The position numbers and the translations under genes were made by a program. From Cenococcum geophilum 1.58 (taxonomy: Eukaryota > Ascomycota > Dothideomycetes > Gloniales > Gloniaceae), in assembly GCA_001692895.1 (NCBI GenBank), contig KV748178.1, positions 248,001 through 312,000 of the forward strand: a DNA stretch of 64,000 nt, written 5' to 3'. Within the stretch, counting starts at the first letter, position 1. Each line of letters begins with the position of its first letter. The notes under the pieces were generated by a model. It saw only the letters and a program-made list of their open reading frames with translations. It was not told where the DNA came from and did no database searches. This document shows, one piece after another, positions 33,990 through 45,399 of this stretch.

Positions 33990-34930
33990 ATTAGCAACTT
34001 TATAAGCTGTATATATTATTAAACTTACCTTAAGCACAATAAGATTAGGTAAAATAAGATTGTTATTACAAAGGCATAAGATTAAACTTATAGACGGGGG
34101 GAGCTCCATAGCAATTAAAAGTAAGAGTACGACTTCATTTGTAAATAAAAAGGGATATATAGGCTTATTCTTCTTGCACTCTTTTATACGCTCTTTAGAT
34201 AAATGGCGAGCCTATCTTAGTTTATACGCAAAGAATAAAATAAACATAGTTTCTATTGTTAATAATACCAATCGCAAAATATACGGTGCTAAAGGGTTTA
34301 GCCTATGCAAAAGATTAGCCTCTACTATAATATATTCTTTATTACGTACTATTTGGAACCTATTATTAAACCTATACTAATAGATGCTGTTAAGCTCGGG
34401 ATAACAAGCATTAGAACTTTATACCGCCCTAAAGAGTAACTAAAAAGCGCGACCTCCTTTATAAGCTACTATAAAAATTAGTATATATATGTAACTCTAT
34501 GGCGGGGAATTAACATCATAGTTAAGTAACTATTAAAATGCAGCGCCTACTAAGGCTTAGAGAGCTATTAGATTCTAAAGGCCGGCAATCTTAATAGATG
34601 GTTTAAGTATAGCGAATATAAAGGCTGCTAGTCCCAAGTAAATAAAAATTATATATAAAAGGAGGGCAATAAAAGATACCCAACGGATAGGGTTGGTCGT
34701 AGATTAAGTATAATAAGTAGCCTAATATACAACCTAAATGTAGTACAAAATTAAGGGTATTAAGAGCGCCAATAGAATAGAAGCAAAGAGAGTATATATC
34801 CTTAAAAGGGGACTAGTGCAATAAGGCAACTGGGGCGAAAAGGGAAGGGAAGGCGGCAAGCAACGAGCAGATCAAAGGTAAACTTGCATTCTCAGCCTTA
34901 TATAGGGCGTAAGTGAGGTCAATATATCAT
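33990..34930 (-). pseudogene. Multi-membrane-span protein, RIP-mutated copy 2
   Basis: Matches 11918-12880 and is convergent with the Myb copy as in copy 1. Hydrophobic spans are still visible on the minus strand, but stops are more frequent. The 106-codon open frame on the opposite strand (34060-34380) is a by-product of the stop bias. Confidence 0.6.
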
Positions 34931-35229
34931 CCAATCTTCCTATCTCACCTTTAAGATTTGTAATAGATCTCGCCACATCCTCCCGCAACCTAAGCCAACT
35001 TCCGCAAAGCCCGGACTTGAGATAATTAAGCTATTGGTAAAGTAGCGTTAAGGTATATACCCTTAGAGACATAGGCATTCCTAAATTGTTTTAAGACTAT
35101 TAACACTTGCCCAAAATTGGTATGGTTGAAATACCTGCGGTTTAGTATAATGCTAACTTCGCTAGATACTACTGCCGCCATTATATAGAAAGGAATTAGT
35201 TAGATTCCAAAAGCTTCCAAAAAAGGATT
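34931..35229. other. AT-rich stretch, nothing recognised
   Basis: No repeat or gene recognised between the duplicated segment and the hairpin-bearing dispersed repeat. Confidence 0.35.
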
Positions 35230-35560
35230 AAAAGACGTTGGGCAGCTAAACGAATTTAAATTTCGTAGAGAAAGATTGTTTATATTTACTGTCACCAAAG
35301 CATTATAGTCGCTTGGATTAGCAGTCCACTATACCTAATATAGCATGTTTATAGGAATATTCCTATAAACATGCCACATTAGGTATAGTAGACTGCTAAT
35401 CTAATGGGATTCCGGCTTATTAACAAAAAGCAACCACGATAACTATCCTCAGAGTTATGTAAGCCTCATTTCCTACACTCTAGATCGATCGTGTAACCCC
35501 TAAAAGCCTATTTAATAGAAAGAGCGCAGGGGCTCTAGTATGTTGTAGTAATGAAACTTT
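35230..35560. repeat. Dispersed repeat carrying a hairpin, copy 1
   Basis: Matches 44830-45240 in the same orientation: GCTGTCACC/ACTGTCACC upstream, then the hairpin, then GGCTTATTAACAAAAAG and CACTCTAGATC downstream. Only the hairpin is palindromic. Confidence 0.75.
35316..35401. repeat. 86-bp hairpin, copy 1
   Basis: Arms GATTAGCAGTCCACTATACC and complement, with a core GGAATATTCC. Near-perfect pairing. Its counterpart at 44917-44979 keeps the central part only. Confidence 0.9.
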
Positions 35561-36132
35561 CTTAACTAACGTTTTACTAAGTTTACGCAAGCCGCACAGT
35601 AGCTTACTCTTTAACCCCTAGCTGAGCTAAGTAAGCGGAAAAGCTAAGATAGTCTAGCGCTTAAAACTACCGCCCGCGATGAGCAGAAGCAAAGAGAACT
35701 TAAGTTAAAGCTAGGCCGAATTCCAAAAGTGTAGGCACTCCCGTTACTATAGGTGCGATAGTAGGTGTTATAATAAGCAAAGCCCTTAACTTTATGGGGT
35801 ATATTTTCCAATAACTTATAGTATTTGGTTTTAAATAGTTGCGCTAGTAGACTAAGTCCAGATTGGCCTGCGATTTATCTTATAACTATAGACGGAATAA
35901 GTTTACAGTTATAGCGCTTTAATACTAGCCTAAAGTGCTAGAGGGCCCCTTGGGCTCTAGTAATTCAACATATAATCACCATTAGGTCTTTATTTAATGT
36001 AAAAAACGCCTAGGATAGTTAGAACTTGCTAGCTCAAACACACTATATATACCTTTTCACTTCAACTACCTCCAGCTTCCTTTGCATACTTTACTTCCAC
36101 TACTCTTACCCAATTACGTTCTTCTCCGTATA
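35561..36132. other. AT-rich stretch upstream of the GNAT relic
   Basis: No gene or repeat recognised. The promoter of the acetyltransferase relic would lie here; its sequence is heavily mutated. Confidence 0.35.
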
Positions 36133-36977
36133 ATGGAAAGCCAGCTAGTGACGCAAAAAGCACCTAACTTAGGGCGTCTTCGTATCGCGAAGCTCTTAGA
36201 CATACTACGGATGGCAGTTATTACCGTAATAGCATTCTTCCATTCCGAAGTATTTCAATATCAGAGACCATCCTATGCCGATTTCGCTAAAGATACAGTC
36301 AACTACTATTATAACTTCTTTATACGAGAAATTCAAAATCCGAATAGTATTGTACTTATAGTAGAGGACAGTTTTAAAAAAGAGGAGCGTGATTACGTCT
36401 ACGGTGCGCTCAAAGATATATACCCATCTGTGGAGAATGCCGATTCTATAATTGTCGGTATTAGGATCATATCTCTGCCGGAGGGATCCAATCAAAGTGG
36501 CCAATTTCAGCCGGAAGGTAAATGTTGTCAGGGCCCCCTAGGTGGATTATATCTCTACTAACACAAATATAGACGTAAATAATTCTTAGGAAGAAGTTCC
36601 AAACCTAAAAAGAGACCAGAGCGAAGAGGCTCTATCGCTCTATTCAAAATATACCAATCTAGCTAAGTTAAGGTATAATCTCTTACTCGAGCCTTAGAAT
36701 TAACTTTAATCCCAATAACAGATGGTTTGGCTCCGTGCGTTATATACGTCTCTAAACACTAGTAATACATCCAAGATTTTAACAACGTGGGTATGGCAAG
36801 ACGATTATAGAGTGGTTTAAAACCATCTTACTTATAGACAGAACTCCACTTAGTATATCTTCTGCGCCAGGTAGCAAAGATTTCTACTTAAAACTCGGAT
36901 TCGAGATAAAGGAAGAAGTCCTTATACCACAATATAAATATCACTCTAGATTCGCACTCTATATATACACTTTTTAA
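36133..36977 (+). pseudogene. GNAT-family N-acetyltransferase, three exons, three stops
   Basis: Exons 36133-36517, 36573-36672 and 36722-36977 sum to 741 nt (246 codons plus TAA) in one frame. The introns are 55 nt (GTAAAT donor, CTACTAACAC branch, ATAG) and 49 nt (GTATAA, CAG). The N-terminal half reads MESQLVTQKAPNLGRLRIAK and ends in SIIVGIRIISLPEGSNQSGQ, the usual start of fungal GNAT proteins. The C-terminal half has the acetyl-CoA loop (QRGYGKTIIEWF, the R/Q-x-x-G-x-G/A motif) and APGSKDFYLKLGFEI. Stops are at 36587-36589 (TAG), 36753-36755 (TAA) and 36780-36782 (TAA), each one C to T or G to A from Gln or Trp. The substrate cannot be predicted. No second copy lies in this window, yet the mutations are RIP-like. 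Confidence 0.88.
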
Positions 36978-39921
36978 TAGGCTATAACAGAGAGCTAGGA
37001 ATAGACGTATAAAAACTAGAAGGTAAGTTTCCTTTTCATATAAAAAGAAAGATATAGATTAACGGTAAGTAGAATAGAGTACAGCCTCCGCTTAAAAGTC
37101 AACTATAAGGTCGCTTATATAATCCTCCAAAAGAATAGAGTAATATCGTCTAAAAAAAAGTCTATAAGGAAGGCTTATAGGGTTTCCTAGCTTAGATATA
37201 GGGAGAATTAATATAGTTAAATAGCTTTTAAAAGTATTACCTTTCGCAAAGGCAATATCTTAATGGACCCTTTATATTTTATAGATATTTTTAAACCATA
37301 ATAAAGAAAGTCCAGTCATCCTGCGGGAGCGACTACATCGGCACTAATAAATTGCCAAAGGGCGTAGCATTAAACGTGTCCCAACTGCACTAGAGATTAA
37401 AAGGCGTAATATTAGACGTGCTCCAGAATAGGATTAGGAAAGAATTACTAAAGGACTATAAGGAGTTCCCGATAATATAAATAGGCTGGCTTAATATAAT
37501 CTTTCACTATCTAACAAGGCCTCCTTTCTAAGTTACAGTAACTAGGTACGTTTTTACTTCTAATTATAATTTTCCTATAGCTAACCTTAATAGAAATAGC
37601 CTATTTAAACTCAACCTAGCTTAAAATAAAGGAGATAAAGGTAAAATTTGCCTTTATTATAAAGGCTCAGTTAAAAGAACAAGAATCTATTAATAGGCAG
37701 GTACAAGAATTCCAAGACAAGGACTAGAAGAGGTTGAGAAAAGGACACGTCTATATATATAGGCCAAGGCTCTAAGCGAGGAGCCCCTAACTAGGGTCTG
37801 TAACAGTGCTGTAACATTTATCAAGTATAAGCTTACTAGTACTTACTTTTATATATTACTAACAAAGTAGCAGCTATAGCCAGAGAGCTCTATCCCAATA
37901 TAAAATTCAATATTATCTGCTACCATCCCGGGGACCTAGATGCTAATGGCCAAAATTATACTCACATTTAACGCCTACCACGGAATATAATGAATCAAGT
38001 TATTACTTAGACTACGATAAAGCACTTTACAACGAGCTCGACAATAGACGCAACGGCTTATTATCTTCTAAGAAAATCGACCTTCTTCAGTAGCTAGGAT
38101 CTTGGGATCACTTTAGAAATTCATTTCCTTTATATAAACATAGTCATAAAACCTCAATAAGCATCATTGTGCCAGCTGTACCAAATATAATGTCATACTA
38201 CTACATGCATCTTCGCGCTTGTAGTAACGAACTTAGCCCTCTGCTATCTTTCAGTTTAAAAGGGGACTAATAAAATAGTGGAGAGAAAGTGGAAGACTTA
38301 TCAATATTTATACTTACCTTCAGCCTTCCTTAATCAGACACTATAAACTCAAACTATTAAATACAATCTCACTAAGCCCAAGTAAGCTTAATAATATGCA
38401 CCCTACCTAAAGTAACGGGATCTTCTTCAGTCTAGAGTTCAGTTTAGAGGCAATCAATTCCCAATCCTTATTTAAAATCTCAGAACGTTCCTAATACTAT
38501 TCTGTTAATCAAATGTCCATACACCATCTATATATATATAAAGAAAGATGTAGGAAAGGAAAGATAAGGAGGGTAAGGGGATAACCAAGTCGGTGACCGA
38601 GTCAATAAGTAAGTAGCTAAGTTGGGGTAAGATAACCTAATTTAGGTCGACATATTCCCTAGGCGTCTCTCTCTCTCTATTACGTATCTTTAGGTCGCGC
38701 AGTATCTAACAACAACCTAGGTTAAGGAGGTATGTGCTGTACTCTATCTAACGTATATAAGGTCTCCCGGAGAACCAGCCGGGTTTATAAATCAATAAGC
38801 CTAGCCATAGAAGGGAGGTATAAAGCTTACCTATTATCTAGCTTATTATCGAGTATAGGAATGAATTAATTTATAGAGATAAGCTATCTTTGTTTAGAAA
38901 CCAAGATGGGAAAGATAATATAAAATATAACGGCCTGCTACTATACCGTTGTAGGATACGTATCTTATACTGGGGCAAGAACCTCCGCAACCCTATATAT
39001 TATGGCGAAGATTAAACTTACTAGACCTCGGCCCCTACGGATATAAACTAGTGCGTTAAATAAGGCAAAGGGCTTGCCTCAAATTCGAGCATATATGCAT
39101 GCGGGCTATTAGTGCGTCAGGTGACAAAGACCGGTAAATACATATCCCGGGGGCAGCAAGCCCTAAGTTAGCGCAGGTGCCAACTTAGGAGCTGACAAAC
39201 ATTATGAAGGGGAAGAAGGCGCTATAAATACAACTATAGGGTGCCGGGGTGACGATAATAGGTAAAAAGGGTGGCTTATTAACCTTCTTGGGCGTTATAT
39301 ATTGTTACCCTTCGCATAGAAATGCTTAGTTAACAATACAATCTTTTAGATTTAAGGTAAGATGCGGAAATTTTAGCACTTACGCTCTACTATCTTAACA
39401 AATGGCAATATGGCGGCAATTGTACCATTACTTTATAAAAAGGATTATCAAGGGCTTCGCTCATATAAGGTAGGGCAATAACAATTAAGTAAATTACGTG
39501 ACGATGTGCAAAATATATTTGAATATCAAAACAGCACTACCTAAGCATAAAACACCCTAAATGTTTCTCTATGCCATTTCCGGTTAAAGGGTACCATTTT
39601 TAATGGAATACTTAATAGATCCCCTAACTATCCAATTTCGTACACCACCATTAGCGTCAATTTCCCACCCATTATTATACTAATTACGTTTTTCCGTTAC
39701 CAATACGGCAGTATCTAAAAACGCCTAATTGGATTCCAGAATTTCTGTTATGCTTTTAGGAGCTTCGGAAAGACGTATTGACAAAAAAGCATTTAGGATT
39801 GGTACCATTCCCTAGACAGTATAAATATAAGGCATTCGCAATTAGACAAGATATTGCTTACCTAAAGACTTACTAACGTATTATTTAAGTTACTAGCAGT
39901 CCGCTCGTGGTGTTTAACAAG
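36978..39921. other. RIP-mutated DNA, nothing recognised
   Basis: Stops in all frames. A readable patch near 38890-39010 (NLFRNQDGKDNIKYNGLLLY) matches no family I know. No repeats shared with the rest of the window were noticed. Confidence 0.4.
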
Positions 39922-40179
39922 CTACGATCTAAATAGGGAAGGAGGATCCTTAAGTAATTCAGCGAATATTATTTCCCTTATATATCCAGGGAGTAATGAC
40001 TTGCACAGCGCCTTAAAGTTAGGGTTATTAAATATCAAAAAGAGCATTCCCTCCTCGCGTTTAGGATTGTCTACTATTTTGGCGACCTCTTTCTTTAATT
40101 CCTTAGCCATAACCTCTTGTAAAGGGAGTGGTAAGGTAGATAACGCGCGGCGAGTTTCAGCTACCCTTTCGGCCTCCAT
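39922..40179 (-). CDS. Hypothetical open frame, 85 codons
   Basis: An ATG-to-stop frame of higher GC than its surroundings. It is charged and probably helical (MEAERVAETRRALSTLPLPL, KELKKEVAKIVDNPKREEG). It resembles in style, but not in sequence, the Lys-rich frame at 13862-14164. A 67-codon frame lies opposite. It could be an exon of a less mutated gene; no splice partners were found. Confidence 0.3.
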   Translation of the reverse strand: MEAERVAETRRALSTLPLPLQEVMAKELKKEVAKIVDNPKREEGMLFLIFNNPNFKALCKSLLPGYIREIIFAELLKDPPSLFRS

Positions 40180-40204
40180 AGTTAGGCTAGGTTTAGCTAA
40201 TTAA

Positions 40205-43200
40205 TAAAAGTTAGACGAAACGACAGAGGCAAGGAGTCACGCTACACTAGAAAATAACGTATCAGTACGCCTAGGGGAGAGATGTTAGATAGGTTGCTTG
40301 CCTTAAGGTATTAATAGATTATAAGGCCTGGCATAAAAGATACTTCTATACTAGGTGACGGCCTTTTATATTATAATAAGAAGCAGGCAGACGGAATAGT
40401 CCCCCGCACGGCATTCCGGGCGGTACGCTGTTAAGCAGGCATATATATATGATATTAGTGCTGTAGGGTGACAAATATCAGTAAGGGTTGCGCTAGACTA
40501 TATAGAGAGCCAGCCGCCTTTTGCAAGTGCAACTAGTGATATATTAAGTAAGAGAGTATAGATATCTAAGATGCGTAATAATGTATAAAATAAAAGCTAT
40601 TCGAACATAGGCTAAAATAAAAAATACTCATTAGCTCTCCACCTATATATTTTTTAACGGAGGGTAAAACATAAAATTGCCTATTCCTTTATCCCAAATA
40701 AGTCCACTAGACTTGTAGCTGTATAATTATATAGGTCTCCCACTAAGACCAATCTATGCTTTCCATATCCCTTTTTCAAAGGCCCCCTATAGAAAATACC
40801 GGCAAATACTATTTTGCATTTAACCGCTAGAGTTTTACCCCTACCCCCGTAAATACAGCGTAGCGATAACCGGGTTTTGTAAAGTAGATTTGATATAATG
40901 CTTAATTGCCATACTCTAAATACTAGAGAAGCTTATAGGGATTAATTCAATATTAGATAACAAGCCGTGTAATTAGTATATTGTAAGGCGCTACAAAATA
41001 TAAATATAAAGAATTTAGGAGTTAAGGAAGAAGACCTTACCCTATATATCTTAAGTATTTTATTTAATACCTCCTAGTCACTCGTAAAGATACGGGCTAA
41101 AGGAAGAGCCTGTAAATCGGACTATTGGGCCTGTTAATCTAATATAATAAAGCGGTGGTTCTAATAGGTGGAAAGGATGTCTTTAATGATAAGAAGTTAC
41201 GGTATTGATGTAGCGGCTAATAGTTGGTGAATAGTATTATAGATAACTCCTTTAATAGAAAGCCTATTTATATTACGTAAGAGAGCTCCGTATGGCGTTC
41301 TAGGCGTATATCTAACAGGCATTTATATATAAGATTAATGCGGCTGATAAGGAAGATAGGTAAGGATAATATAGCAGTTAAATCCCCGTCTTGAGTGTAC
41401 CCTCCCCTAGCTTATTAGTGTCATAGTTAGGGAGATAGAGAACAAGATATACTATATAAAAGCTGAATATACGGTCCTACCCCTTTGTACTAAAAGTAAC
41501 CCCATTTTTCTCGCTATATTCCTCTTCATTTATAGGGATATTACCTGTATTCGTTTAAGAGGCCTATTTTGGATTAGGCATAAATAAGCTACGACTAGGG
41601 AGCAAGAGGTCTTTTAGTGGTTCTATTTATATGTCAATCGGTAAACTATAGCTAGCTATGGCTATATACTATAGTGACAAAGACTACTACGGGTGGCTGA
41701 GCACGCGGATTATGTCAACTTTCAAAGTAATACGCATTATTAAAGGCAGGAAGAGGGCACTGCAGAGTAGATCCCTTAAGGATTGGATAAGTGTATAGGA
41801 TTCGATAAAAATGGGCGTCGCGCGTATATGTTAGCGGCCCATTGCAGGTATAGTGGTTAGGTGGCTTGCATGTCTTATACGCAAAACTATAATTGCTTAT
41901 AGCTTTCTCACTAGAATTTATAGCACTACTTATTGTTTCTCTAAATAAGATGGAGTGATAAGAGGTGGACTTTAAAATAAGAAGCCTTGGAGGGGTCTCC
42001 CTTATACTGCCAAAGAATCTCCTAACCGCCTTTACGGCATAAAAAAAAAAAATTCCATTATAACTTCTGCCCCTCAATCCTACCCCACTATCAGCCGCCC
42101 TAGAGCTAAAAAATCTACGCTCTTCACATAATTACGGCCTAAAGCCTTACCGCCTTGTATACTGCAGAAATCGAGTTATAGGCACCATAACCCACCGTAC
42201 CCTATTTTTATAGCGACACCAATCTAGCCAACCTAGCTTTTAGATAAAGCAACCTAGCTTTTAGATAAAGTTATCAAGCTAATATAAGAATTTGTGGAGT
42301 GGCTAGTTATAACAAATATAGAAAATTTAACGGAATGGGATAAAAAGAGTAATGGAATATATAAATGCATTTATCCGTACCTAAAAGAGAAGATTTAAAC
42401 CCTTAAAGAAAAACTAGTATGCCTAAAATAAATAAAGAAGCCTAGACTCGTACTAATTATTCTTAGAATTTACCTAACGACTTTAAGATCTTTAGATTTG
42501 TCGGCCTAAGGTTTTACTATATAGACTAGACGAACCGCCCTTCCAGAATTTGTCCTCTTTGTAGTCCGGGGGCGATAATAAAAGGGCAGCGGATAACTAT
42601 TAGGAAAGTTATTACCGTATAGGGCAAATTATAGGTTAAGCCAGTTTTAGATATCCTAGTATATTAATTTAAATAAGCACGGACCGGCCTTTTTAATATT
42701 TAGTAAAGCAAATGGGTCTAGCTGCTTGGGGGGGGTATTAAGGCTTTATATAGGCTTTTGGAAGAGGGTAAAAGTATTTAACAGTATATCTTCCCAGAAG
42801 GTGGAAGCGTTTATTAGTGTACTCTATAAGACGGAAGCGTCAAGCGGTATATCGTTAAAGAAGGTAGAAGGGTTAATTAGGTCGCTAAGGAGGCTTAAAT
42901 TATTAGCTAAATCAAAGTTAACTACCAGATTTTAAAGGCAATCAGTTTGATTACACGTACTATTTACATTATAATGCCTGTTCTCTACGCACACCCCAGT
43001 ATATTGGGTATCTGGCAATTCTAGAGTGCTATTATAAAGCCGAGAAAATGCGATTGCTGCTTCGTTTATAGAGTTCGTCATAGCTCCATTATTATTTTCT
43101 CTAGAAGGTGGAGTAGGGTAGTACGGCGATTTTAGAGACTATTCGGTGTTGCTAGCGTTGCGATTAGGGTATTAGAAAAGGTTTCTGTCTATAATAAAAG

Positions 43201-43929
43201 CGGGTCAGTTAAGTATATTTATAGGGATATTTTAGAAACTTACTATTACGTAAATCTTCTGCCCCTGTTGCAGCATTAGGCATTAGACACATTGGCTCTA
43301 TATTTCACTCATCCCCTTACTAAATTTGCTCTAATAAATAAGCATGCCTATTTTCTACAATTTGGCCTAGGGGGCTAGTTAACCTAGTAACGCCGGAACA
43401 ACTTCCGTCCGTGTAAGGATAGGGGTCTAATATATATATGTTAATACCGCTGACTAAGAATAGATAACCCTAATTTAGCTCGTGTACAACTCGTTTCCGT
43501 AGGTAGAAGGAAAGCTTATAGTTTATAATACACTACTAGTTATCTTAGAAGAATCGATTATAGTTACTTAAAGTAAGGTAGAAATTATACTTTAAGAGGG
43601 TACATATTTTTTATAAGCTAAGATTAGAAACAAAATACGGCTCTAGATTCCTAACAACTATGGCTCTTATAATGTAAGGAATATCTAAAGGGCGCCATTC
43701 TGGTTCTTTATATGGCTTCGTGTAGCTCTTATCTATTAGCCGATTCTTTAAATAGATAGAACTAATTTTAGTATATAAGTAAAATCGAGAGTATTAAGAT
43801 AACTTTATGCCAGCTAGCGATGTTAGCAGTACCTTATTTAAAATGAAAGTAGGCAGTACCTAAGAAAAATCCTTCCTAAATCCTGTTACCCCAGCCTGCG
43901 TTTTGGAGCTTCGAAATTATTTAGACTAT
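40205..43929. other. RIP-mutated DNA, no gene assigned
   Basis: On the minus strand 40900-40700 reads GGRGKTLAVKCKIVFAGIF and HRLVLVGDLYNYTATSL, which recalls the GKT and LVGD-x-x-QLPPT motifs of SF1 helicases, but the spacing is too short and the rest is unreadable. A 69-codon plus frame (42726-42935) is Lys/Ser-rich. An A12 run occurs near 42040. Confidence 0.35.
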
Positions 43930-44640
43930 CCAGCCGCAACAAAGACAAAAGCGATATAGACGTTCATCTAAATAGCTGAACCGTTTTGCCATAAAAGAAT
44001 TAACATCCTCTGTATTAGCCTCGTTAAGTTCTAGTAAACGGCAGAACGTCCCATAGACAAGGTCCTTAAAGAGAAGGGTTTTTGTAATAAGATAATGGAG
44101 CTTTATAGATAAAGCAAGCGAGTTTCTAAGCTCTTCAATCTCCCCTATAGAAGCACAGTAAGCTTCTATAAATTCTACTGGATTCTATAAGCGGCGCTCT
44201 GTGGGGTTTTGGTAGACGTTGCCATTATAGATGCTCTTATTGGCATGGAGCGAAGATATCGCAGCTTCTTTATAGCGCTTAAGTAAGAAAGATATTCCGG
44301 CTCTGTTATAATCGTCAATAAGGATAGATACCACGATATCGTTTTCTGTAGAAGTGTAAAGCCCCGCATTTTGTCTTGCCGTGTGCCAGTTATTTACGGT
44401 AGTGAAATCGTCAATAAAACAATTAAGCTCTTTAAACCATTCGCTTTAGAGGGTTTTTATTAGTATAATAATAGTAGTTACGGTGGTTGAGTTCCCTTCC
44501 GGAGTATCAGAAGCTAACTCCTATACCATCCCTCCTATAGTGGGTGCTTAAGCAGCTAGAGTATTGGGGTTTTGTCGCGGTCGTTTAAGCGGTTTAAGGG
44601 GAGTATATTTAATAAAATTTAGATCTTGCGTATAGCAAAA
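43930..44640 (-). pseudogene. Relic of an unrecognised protein, about 235 codons
   Basis: A single minus-strand frame interrupted only by TAA/TAG. Readable parts in order: KYTPLKPLKRPRQNPNTLAA, APTIGGMV, ELASDTPEGNSTTVTTIIIL, SEWFKELNCFIDDFTTVNNW, NDIVVSILIDDYNRAGISFL, LLKRYKEAAISSLHANKS, then FIEAYCASIGEIEELRNSLA and FMAKRFSYLDERLYRFCLCC. The amino-acid mix looks like a real soluble protein rather than AT-rich noise. Stops fall where Gln would be plausible. I do not recognise the family. Confidence 0.45.
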
Positions 44641-44829
44641 CAGTAAGCTAGATTAGTGACCAGGATTTTAAGCAAGAAGATGGATAGGTTTGTCGTAAGG
44701 CAGAGGCTAGTAGAGTTAAAAAAGGATATCCTGCTGCAATTGTGGAGACGGGCCTAATAGTAAAAGGGCACACGTTAATATATATTTGAGCAATGAGATA
44801 TACTTAGAGTTATTCCCTTAGAAGTTATA
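44641..44829. other. AT-rich stretch, nothing recognised
   Basis: Short RIP-like spacer between the unrecognised relic and the dispersed repeat. Confidence 0.3.
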
Positions 44830-45240
44830 AGCCCTTAGTAGGTTATTCATTTTTGCTGTCACCTAAGGCATTGCAGTAAATGGGCAGAAGGGGACTGAAG
44901 TTAGGACTGCTTTAGCCACTATGCCTAATATGGCATGTTCACAGGAATATCCTATAAACATACTATATTAGGCATAGTGAACTACCGATTACTAACTCTT
45001 CAGAACATGCCCTTTACTTTTACCGGTTCCCTCTTCCCTGGTAAGACGCCACTGCAATACTCACAAGCCTTTGGTGATCGCGATCCCCTACAATAGGGTT
45101 CCAGCTTATTAATAAAAAGTGACCCTAACATCGTTAGTTATACAAGCTTATTTCCCATACTCTAGATCAATTATTTAATCCCTAAATATCTGTTTAAGAG
45201 AGAGAGCATATAGACTTTTAACGCCTTAATAATGGACACT
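44830..45240. repeat. Dispersed repeat carrying a hairpin, copy 2
   Basis: Second copy of 35230-35560. It is longer by an insertion of about 80 bp between the hairpin and the CTTATTAATAAAAAG part. Confidence 0.75.
44917..44979. repeat. Hairpin, copy 2
   Basis: Arms CACTATGCCTAATATGGCAT and near-complement around GGAATATCC. The outermost 12 bp of the hairpin at 35316 no longer pair here. Confidence 0.85.
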
Positions 45241-45399
45241 AAGTTTAGCACAGTTTTATCAATGCGGCACTTAGTTCCGAGAAAAGGAAAGGGTGCTTAC
45301 ATTATTACAAACTGACTTAAGTTTCCAAGACGGCACATCTTAATAGTCTTTGGATATGTCTAAATCGAAAAGCGTAGTAAAAGGACGACTCGGATATAT

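Larger units (their letters stand above)
32870..34930 (+). repeat. Segmental duplication D, copy 2
   Basis: Direct-orientation copy of 10430-12900. It is shorter by several hundred bases, mostly between the two genes (part of 11270-11700 is missing). Differences from copy 1 are mainly transitions toward A and T. Confidence 0.8.

Noticed and set aside
34060..34380. 106-codon plus-strand open frame
   Set aside because: It lies opposite the decayed membrane-protein copy and exists because stops accumulate on the other strand.
36205..36504. 99-codon minus-strand open frame
   Set aside because: Antisense shadow of the first exon of the GNAT gene.
40690..40900. Possible SF1 helicase (GGRGKT and LVLVGD) on the minus strand
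   Set aside because: The two motifs are far too close together for a helicase, and nothing around them supports it.
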